A stretch of 13,401 nucleotides of DNA, taken from positions 1-13,401 of the forward strand of contig DLYY01000037.1 in the NCBI GenBank assembly GCA_003447535.1, given 5' to 3'. The notes below the pieces were generated by a model. That model was not told the origin of the DNA. It saw only the letters and a list, made by a program, of their open reading frames with translations, and ran no database searches. Position numbers and translations under genes: made by a program. Positions 7,698 to 13,401 of this stretch are shown piece after piece (positions within the stretch are counted from its first letter, which is position 1; each line of letters begins with the position of its first letter). The DNA is from Bacteroidota bacterium. Its GTDB lineage: Bacteria > Bacteroidota > Bacteroidia > Chitinophagales > UBA8649.

Positions 7698-10133
7698 ATG
7701 CGAGATACTTTTCTCCAAAACAGATATCAAGACCAATTTGAAGAAGAGGGCTATGTGCTCTTCTCTCAATTCCTTCCTCTTTCCGTTGTAGAGGCACTTC
7801 GACAGCAATATATAAAGTGGGACCACGATCTTGGAGAAGGATTTCATGCTACGATGCACAGCCATGATGTTGCCTACCGAAAAAAAGTCCACCAATCTAT
7901 GGTTGATCACATTCAACCATACGCTGATAAGGTGTTAAAGGATTATAGACCCTTGGTAGCTAATTACGCAGTTAAAGAGGTGGGCGAAGAAAGCTTTTTT
8001 GATTTTCACTTGGATTGGAATATGGTTGATGAGCGCAAATCTCGTTCAGTAACTATTTGGGTTGCGCTAGATGATACCGATGCTAAAAATGGAAATTTGT
8101 GGATTCTTGAACAAAGCCATCGCCTTCCAGCAACGTATCGCTGTGGACCGGGTTTGCGATTATTGGCGCATGATGACGAGTTATTTAAACACAAAAAGCT
8201 TCGAAAAAGAGCACTTCCAATGAAAGCAGGCGATGCTATAATTTATAGCCATAAGTTGTTTCATGGCTCACCACCCAATTTAAGTAGCTCTGTTCGAATT
8301 GGATTAAATTATGCCATGGCGCCTAGAGAAATTCCAGCCATGCATTATATATGGTCGGGAGGACCAGGCGATTTAAAATCTTCACCAACGCTGCCCATTG
8401 AGGCTCGAGAAGTCGAGGATGACTTTTTCTTATCCTGTATCATTAATGATTCAGGGGCAGCAAAAAAACACACCCTTTCACTTGATGTAATCCAAGAAAC
8501 CTTAGCGGCGTACAGTCAGGATGAAGTCAACCAACATATTATAGACATTGACCAAGAATGCTTGCGTCAACAAGGGTATCACGTAGTGGGAAGTCTTTTT
8601 GATCAACAAACGATACAGCGATGGATTGATTGGGCAGAAGAGCACATCATCCAACAAGTCAAGGGCTATGATTTTTACACTAGCCACTGGGATATTCCAG
8701 GGTGTGAAACAGAAAAGGTACACGAGTATTTTAGTCAGGAGTTAGGCGACCAAATCAAGGATTGGTTCCCGGCGTATCGCCCAGCTCTTTTTTACGCATT
8801 GGTAAAGCAGCCCAATGGCGACAATCAAGTCTTTCCTCATCAAGATTGGTCTATTGTCGATGAGGCTTTTGGGCGTAGCTACCTCTTGTGGATTCCTTTA
8901 ACCACGCCAAAAGAAGGGGCGGCAATCGATGTCTTTTCGGGAAGCCATCGCTATTTCCCTCAGGAGCGTGGTCGTGGTATAGCTTCGGTCGGAGACCTCC
9001 TCCACTCAATGGAAGGTCTAGAATATACTTGTTTGTCCATAAGCCCAGGGGAGGCATTGCTTATGGACCACGGATTGGTGCACAAATCCCCTCAGTTTGT
9101 TGGAGAGAATTCTCGATTAGTTTTAGGAGTTACCATAGTACCCAAAGAACAACCCATACATCTTGCAGAAAGGAAAGATGATGGTACACTTCAAGCTAAT
9201 GAACTAACCGATTTTGCCTTTCGAAAGGCTCGGTTCAATCCCCGAAACGACGTTTCTCAGCAACCGTTAACGAGGACTTTCTCTTTTGGAAAATCTTATG
9301 TCAATGATCGACTACGTGCGGAGGAGCGGCCAATTTTTCATAGAGAAGTTGACCAAGAAGAATTTTTTACGCGTGGATTTCTAACGACTCCACTTTTGGA
9401 TTCCCAAGCCCTTGCTGCGTGCTCAGAGGTCTTCGCTGCGAGCCATAGGGTTACTGCAAGAGATAAGTATAATAGCTTAGAACTCGATGACCAAGAGCGG
9501 CCTGTGGGGTTGTATGATCAGCTGTGGCCAATATTAGAACCAAGTATTGCTCGAATTCTTTTAGAATACAAGGCATTCGGAGTGAACTTTGCAGTAAAAA
9601 CCGCAGAGAGTCATGCGACGTTTACTCCGCACATTGATGATATTCATGCTGACGAGTCTTGCTTTACCGGAGTAAATTGTTGGATTCCCCTGGTTGATGT
9701 CAACGAGAAAAATGGAGGTCTGTATTTTATAGAGGGTTCTCATCGGTTAGATTTACCCATACGTGGGATAGGTCTTCCCTTTCCATTTGAACCTTATTCA
9801 GAAAAAATAGCCAAGCAAGGAACTCCACTGGAACTTGAGGCTGGAACAGGTATCTTTTTTCATAGTAAAATTATCCATGGATCACCGATGAATCAATCGG
9901 GAAAGGATCGGCCTGCAATAATCGTAGGCTTGCTTCCAAACGAGGCACAGCCCATTGTGCATATGCGTTTTAATGGATTAGATTCTTCTTTGGTAGAGAC
10001 GTTTGAAACGAATCCTGATTTTTATGAAAAAGTCCAGGTCGATGAGCGACCGACCTTTGTAAAAAGTCTAGGAACAAGACCTCACGGTATGGAGACTTTT
10101 GACCGAAGTATTATTGAAAACTTTTTAAAGTAA
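7698..10133 (+). CDS. triple-domain PhyH dioxygenase
   Basis: The 811-residue protein contains three PhyH domains in series, whereas the family is usually single-domain and about 250-300 residues. Domain 1 (about 10-225): HLD at 104-106, distal His189 (LFHGSPPNL), Arg200. Domain 2 (about 285-490): HQD at 381-383, distal His462 (LVHKSP), Arg473. Domain 3 (about 545-760): HID at 645-647, distal His727 (IIHGSP), Arg738. Each domain also keeps an SHR motif (140-142, 416-418, 681-683). All three therefore appear catalytically competent. Domain 3 is the most divergent, with HIDDIHADES where the others have HxDW-x-xVDE. There is no signal peptide or membrane segment, so it is probably cytoplasmic. 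It ends 6 bp before the ATPase gene. It might oxidise three positions of one substrate, or act at repeated sites on a polymer; both are inference. Confidence 0.85.
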   Translation: MRDTFLQNRYQDQFEEEGYVLFSQFLPLSVVEALRQQYIKWDHDLGEGFHATMHSHDVAYRKKVHQSMVDHIQPYADKVLKDYRPLVANYAVKEVGEESFFDFHLDWNMVDERKSRSVTIWVALDDTDAKNGNLWILEQSHRLPATYRCGPGLRLLAHDDELFKHKKLRKRALPMKAGDAIIYSHKLFHGSPPNLSSSVRIGLNYAMAPREIPAMHYIWSGGPGDLKSSPTLPIEAREVEDDFFLSCIINDSGAAKKHTLSLDVIQETLAAYSQDEVNQHIIDIDQECLRQQGYHVVGSLFDQQTIQRWIDWAEEHIIQQVKGYDFYTSHWDIPGCETEKVHEYFSQELGDQIKDWFPAYRPALFYALVKQPNGDNQVFPHQDWSIVDEAFGRSYLLWIPLTTPKEGAAIDVFSGSHRYFPQERGRGIASVGDLLHSMEGLEYTCLSISPGEALLMDHGLVHKSPQFVGENSRLVLGVTIVPKEQPIHLAERKDDGTLQANELTDFAFRKARFNPRNDVSQQPLTRTFSFGKSYVNDRLRAEERPIFHREVDQEEFFTRGFLTTPLLDSQALAACSEVFAASHRVTARDKYNSLELDDQERPVGLYDQLWPILEPSIARILLEYKAFGVNFAVKTAESHATFTPHIDDIHADESCFTGVNCWIPLVDVNEKNGGLYFIEGSHRLDLPIRGIGLPFPFEPYSEKIAKQGTPLELEAGTGIFFHSKIIHGSPMNQSGKDRPAIIVGLLPNEAQPIVHMRFNGLDSSLVETFETNPDFYEKVQVDERPTFVKSLGTRPHGMETFDRSIIENFLK

Positions 10134-10139
10134 CGAGGT

Positions 10140-11324
10140 ATGTCTTGGGCAATCAAAGCAAACGACTTAGCAAAAACCTATAATGTGCAACGTACAGTTG
10201 AATCAGCGTGCCAAGCACTTCGTGGGTTAAGCTTTGAGGTAGAGCATGGCGAGACGATTGGCCTTTTGGGACCAAACGGCTCTGGGAAAAGCACCTTGTT
10301 AAAAATTCTAAGCGGAATTACAAAGCCTAGTTCAGGAGAGGTTCAGATGCGGGGAAAGGTGGCCTCTATTCTTGAGGTGGGAACGGGTTTTCACCCTGAT
10401 TTAACAGGAAGAGAAAACCTATTTCTTAGCGGCAAGCTCTTGGGAATGTCAACTGAGGAGATTCGCCAGCATGAGCAAGAGATCATTGACTTTTCAGGAA
10501 TAGCGTCTTTCATTGATCAGCGAGTGCGTACTTACTCAAGTGGCATGTTTATGCGACTCGCCTTCTCGATTATGGTCTTTTTAGAGTCTGATATATTGCT
10601 CTTAGACGAGGTGTTTTCGGTGGGGGATGCGTCCTTTCGACAAAAGGCGGAAGAGCGTATACGAAACCTAAAATCAAACCGAACGGTTATTTTGGTTAGC
10701 CATGATATCGGCCAGATTGCTTCTTTATGTGATCGTGTTTTCCAACTTGATCGTGGCCAAATGATTCACCAAGGAAGTCCAAGAGAGGTGGTTAATCACT
10801 ATGCGCTCTCCTCTTGGCTAAACACCTCGGCAAGTCTACACAATAAAGAGGATGTGGTCTCCATGGAGGTCGTGAGCCAAGGGGTTTGGGATGTTGAATA
10901 CCATGGAAAAAGAGCCACTATAGAGGCGATATTCGATGAAGAATTGTTACAAGAGAAGGGTAGCCTTTCTCTGGTAATCACCACACCAAAATCAATCTGG
11001 TCTATCACAAGAATTGCTTTGTCTATTGCTCAAATTGGTCAACCTCCTTTTTGGGCAACATCTGTTGATGCCCCACCTGCAAGTTCTGAGGCTGTAAGAC
11101 AGATAGGCAACACAACCATTGATTTAACCATGCTTAATAGGGGATGGTATTCGATCACGTTTTTTCTCTTAGATAAGGCCAAGGGGGGAGAGGAGTTGGC
11201 TCGTTGGCCAAGGGCGTTATCTTTTGAGATAAAAGGTGATGATAATCAGTCCCATGAGGCGGCCAAAGGTTTCTCGGGACCCATAGTGTGTCCAACGTCG
11301 TGGCATTATAATTCTTCTCAGTAA
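10140..11324 (+). CDS. wzt: polysaccharide-export ABC transporter ATP-binding protein (Wzt type) with C-terminal extension
   Basis: This is the ATPase partner of the permease at 3624. Residues 1-225 form the nucleotide-binding domain: Walker A GPNGSGKST at 44-52, GTGFHPDLTGREN at 81-93 (Q-loop region typical of Wzt/TagH ATPases), signature YSSGM at 132-136, Walker B DILLLDE at 151-157, and H-loop His188. Residues about 230-394 are an extra domain of beta-strand character ending in LSFEIKG...GPIVCPTSWHY. This is the arrangement of Wzt proteins whose C-terminal domain recognises a modified non-reducing end of the O-polysaccharide before export. Sequence identity in that domain cannot be judged by eye. 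The stop overlaps the next start by one base (TAATG). Separation of wzm from wzt by four oxygenase genes is unusual. Confidence 0.9.
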   Translation: MSWAIKANDLAKTYNVQRTVESACQALRGLSFEVEHGETIGLLGPNGSGKSTLLKILSGITKPSSGEVQMRGKVASILEVGTGFHPDLTGRENLFLSGKLLGMSTEEIRQHEQEIIDFSGIASFIDQRVRTYSSGMFMRLAFSIMVFLESDILLLDEVFSVGDASFRQKAEERIRNLKSNRTVILVSHDIGQIASLCDRVFQLDRGQMIHQGSPREVVNHYALSSWLNTSASLHNKEDVVSMEVVSQGVWDVEYHGKRATIEAIFDEELLQEKGSLSLVITTPKSIWSITRIALSIAQIGQPPFWATSVDAPPASSEAVRQIGNTTIDLTMLNRGWYSITFFLLDKAKGGEELARWPRALSFEIKGDDNQSHEAAKGFSGPIVCPTSWHYNSSQ

Positions 11325-13030
11325 TGACGGTCTTTATCAATAAGAAGACGATGCTCAATCCGGGAATTTTTGCATTGTATTTCATACTTTTTTCGGCAGT
11401 GTTTATGCCATTTGCAGCTCATTATAGTACGACGGGCAATACAGACACTCTCATTCATATAGCATTGTTTAATGAGTGGGCCGACAAGGTCATATCCTGG
11501 TTTACGGGACAAGAGATTTTTACGGCAATGGCGTTAGGCGAAGGGGGGCTTACGGGGTATTCTGAGTTTTATCTGGGCCAAACTGGACTGTTCCATCTCG
11601 GTAAGGCAATCTTACCGTATGGAGATGCAGGAGGCCATGCTTTTTTGCAAGTGTGTCTTTTTAGCTTCAATGCTTTTGCCATGTTCTTTTGGTTAAGAAC
11701 ACTATCTTTTGACCGATACGCAGCATTTCTAGGTGGCCTCTTTTTTTCGGCCTCAAGTTTCATGTGGGGGAATCACGAGCTTTTAAATACGTTGGCCTTG
11801 TTTCCTTTGCCGCTTTCCCTTGCTTTTTTAATGCGGTCTGTAGGGGACGGCCCTTCTGCCAATCGAGATCTTATTCTTAGCCTAATAATTATTGCTACAT
11901 CGTATGTGTGGTCAGGTTATACTTTTGTTTTTGGCTCTCTAATCTATGGCGTATTTTATGGCTTTACCACCGACGTTCAATACAAAAAGGAAGTGGTTCT
12001 TGGTGTGTTGTTAGCGCTGGTTTTGACAATTCCCATGATGGTTAAAGTGTATGCTCTGGCGCAAAACAATGTTGTTAATGCATTGGATTTGACAATCGCT
12101 AGTCATCAAGATTTCGCCCTGCAATGGTCCTCTTTGTATACTTCACCACCAGGAAGTATACTAGGCCTTGACTCTTATCAGTCTGGAAGTAAGGTGCTTA
12201 AAATGAGTTATTATGCTTGGTCTGGATTGCTTTTTTGGGCCTTAGTTATTTGTGGTTTGTGTTCAGCTCCTAGGAGAGAAAGAATCGGATACAGTATTGG
12301 AGCAGGGCTATTTTTTTTGCTAAGCTTAGGCCCTGTATTGTGGAGCTATGGAGGTTACGAGGTTCCAAGCCCCTTTATTTTTCTTTATGAATCAGAATTC
12401 TTAGGTAAGATTATCCGTATTCCAGGAAGATTCTATGCTTTTTCCCTTATGTTTTTGACCGTACTGGCAATTTTTGGCGTAAAGGCTGTATTACAGACAC
12501 CGTTTTTCATGGGCCATAAAGTACGCTATTCAATATTGATTGGAATAGGCTTTTTAATTGCCAACCTCCCCTGGATAAACAATAGAACCTACTATGCCTT
12601 GCCCTCGATAACAGAAGAGTTATCATCCATACAGATGCATTTATTGCCGACGGATACGGTGTTGTTTTTGCCTACTTCCATTGGGCAGTACGACAAATAC
12701 CACAAAGGTCTCAGCGATTTTAATCGAGAATATCAGCACGTTTATTCCGGTCAAACATTAGGATGCCCAATGGTTAACGGTTCTTCTAGTTACTATCCCA
12801 AGGCGACTAAAGTCCTCTACGATCATATTGGGCTTGCCAAGACACCCGAGGCACTGTATGAAGCATGCTCAAGTCAGGCGGTGGACGTTTTAGTCGTAAA
12901 CAAAGGGCTTTCCATTCATGGAGATGCCGAAAAGATTGACGTGCTATGTCAGGACACAACCCTGTTCAGCCCATTATATCAAGGGAATGATGTACAGGCT
13001 TACCGATTGGAAAACAATACACCCCACTAA
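11324..13030 (+). CDS. polytopic membrane protein, GT-C glycosyltransferase-like
   Basis: The product has 568 residues. The first about 410 alternate hydrophobic helices and short loops (roughly ten or more membrane segments), and the last about 140 residues are a soluble, probably periplasmic tail. An acidic residue in the first loop (GNTDTLIH, Asp41) sits where GT-C enzymes have their catalytic acid. FLYESEFLGKIIRIPGRF (residues 353-370), followed by a membrane helix, matches a recurring pattern in bacterial GT-C-like proteins. GT-C enzymes transfer sugars from polyprenyl-phosphate donors on the outer face of the inner membrane. The position after the exporter genes fits late addition of a side-branch sugar after export. 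No specific family is assigned; a non-enzymatic membrane protein of glycan assembly remains possible. The start overlaps the wzt stop (TAATG), implying coupled translation. Confidence 0.65.
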   Translation: MTVFINKKTMLNPGIFALYFILFSAVFMPFAAHYSTTGNTDTLIHIALFNEWADKVISWFTGQEIFTAMALGEGGLTGYSEFYLGQTGLFHLGKAILPYGDAGGHAFLQVCLFSFNAFAMFFWLRTLSFDRYAAFLGGLFFSASSFMWGNHELLNTLALFPLPLSLAFLMRSVGDGPSANRDLILSLIIIATSYVWSGYTFVFGSLIYGVFYGFTTDVQYKKEVVLGVLLALVLTIPMMVKVYALAQNNVVNALDLTIASHQDFALQWSSLYTSPPGSILGLDSYQSGSKVLKMSYYAWSGLLFWALVICGLCSAPRRERIGYSIGAGLFFLLSLGPVLWSYGGYEVPSPFIFLYESEFLGKIIRIPGRFYAFSLMFLTVLAIFGVKAVLQTPFFMGHKVRYSILIGIGFLIANLPWINNRTYYALPSITEELSSIQMHLLPTDTVLFLPTSIGQYDKYHKGLSDFNREYQHVYSGQTLGCPMVNGSSSYYPKATKVLYDHIGLAKTPEALYEACSSQAVDVLVVNKGLSIHGDAEKIDVLCQDTTLFSPLYQGNDVQAYRLENNTPH

Positions 13031-13034
13031 CTTT

Positions 13035-13401
13035 ATGAAAAAGGTAAACAGAGGTTACTCAAGGGTCGGGGCAATAATTGATGGGGTCCTTTGGCTTGGT
13101 CTAGCTTTTTACGCGGCGGTGTATTGCGTGGGGCTGAATGCCATAAATAATGACCAAGTAACCTTGTTTGACTCTGAACATCTTTGCTATGACAAAAACC
13201 TTGGTTTTAAGCCTCGTAGCAACCACCAATTCACTCATTTTGATATCTCTAAAATTGCTGCCGACTCAGCGGTAAAATATTCCATCGTTGATGATGGTGC
13301 CAGAAATACGGGAACAATAGACAGCCTTAGGTCTAACCATGTGGCGATGCTAGGCGCCTCTTATACCTTCGGGCAGGGGTTAAATGATTCGTCAACCTTT
13401 C
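13035..13401 (+). CDS. membrane-anchored SGNH-hydrolase-like protein, 5' part (3' end outside window)
   Basis: The ATG at 13035 lies 4 bp after the previous stop, and the frame stays open to the right edge (122 residues seen). Residues about 13-35 form one hydrophobic segment with Lys/Arg before it, consistent with a signal anchor facing the periplasm. Near the end of the window, VAMLGASYTFGQGLND (residues 103-118) matches the block I pattern of SGNH/GDSL-like hydrolases and AlgJ/AlgX-like acyltransferases (GxSxTFGxG), with Ser109 as the candidate nucleophile. Ala replaces the Asp of the GDS form, which is tolerated in several members. A role in adding or removing acyl groups on the exported glycan is inferred from context. 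Later catalytic blocks are not visible. Confidence 0.6.
   Translation, partial: MKKVNRGYSRVGAIIDGVLWLGLAFYAAVYCVGLNAINNDQVTLFDSEHLCYDKNLGFKPRSNHQFTHFDISKIAADSAVKYSIVDDGARNTGTIDSLRSNHVAMLGASYTFGQGLNDSSTF

Noticed and set aside
8888..9181. 97-residue plus-strand frame inside the triple PhyH gene
   Set aside because: Arg/Ser/Gly-rich composition without domain character, in an alternative frame of a strongly supported gene.
4505..10133. Ectoine hydroxylase (EctD) or a true phytanoyl-CoA hydroxylase as specific function for the PhyH proteins
   Set aside because: There are no ectoine or fatty-acid degradation genes nearby, and the family is too broad in substrate to name one from motifs alone.
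10134..10139. Shine-Dalgarno-like GAGG just before the wzt start
   Set aside because: It lies one base or so from the ATG, too close for normal ribosome pairing, and the other genes here have no such site.
1..13401. Mobile element, prophage or CRISPR content
   Set aside because: No transposase, integrase, phage structural gene, terminal inverted repeats or regularly spaced repeats were seen.

Overview
The window looks like a chromosomal segment from a Bacteroidota (Cytophaga-Flavobacteria-type) bacterium. This rests on sequence style: genes are tightly packed, Shine-Dalgarno sites are not evident before most starts, and there is a secreted outer-membrane beta-barrel protein, a WYL regulator and a PAP2 phosphatase, all with Bacteroidota-like motifs. 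No taxonomic marker gene is present, so genus and species cannot be given. I see no tRNA, rRNA, CRISPR array, transposase or phage gene.

Region 1 (1-2734) is accessory or housekeeping DNA. It holds the 3' end of a PAP2-family membrane phosphatase, a convergent outer-membrane beta-barrel protein, a divergent WYL-domain transcription regulator and a small TPR-like protein.

Region 2 (2735-3622, minus strand) encodes a GT-A-like putative glycosyltransferase. It is divergent from the large operon and its start codon lies one base from the first ATG of that operon.

Region 3 (3624-13401, plus strand, open at the right edge) is one compact operon whose junctions are 25 bp or less or overlap. In order it encodes: an ABC-2 polysaccharide-export permease (Wzm type); a phytanoyl-CoA-dioxygenase-like (PhyH) Fe(II)/2-oxoglutarate oxygenase; a second PhyH protein with an altered metal-binding Asp; a PhyH-methyltransferase fusion; an 811-residue protein with three PhyH domains in tandem; the matching ABC ATPase (Wzt type) with a C-terminal extension like the substrate-recognition domain of O-antigen Wzt; a large polytopic membrane protein resembling GT-C glycosyltransferases; and the start of a membrane-anchored SGNH-hydrolase-like protein.

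The striking point is that six PhyH domains and one methyltransferase domain sit between the two halves of a polysaccharide ABC exporter, which usually are adjacent genes. The simplest reading, an inference, is a surface glycan (O-antigen, capsule or glycolipid) oxidised and methylated on the cytoplasmic side before export, with later modification by the GT-C-like and SGNH-like membrane proteins. In characterised ABC-dependent O-antigens, terminal modification such as methylation can stop chain growth and be read by the Wzt C-terminal domain, so the fusion protein might be a chain-capping enzyme. The substrate is not determinable from this sequence; a lipid or small-molecule exporter is a less likely alternative.
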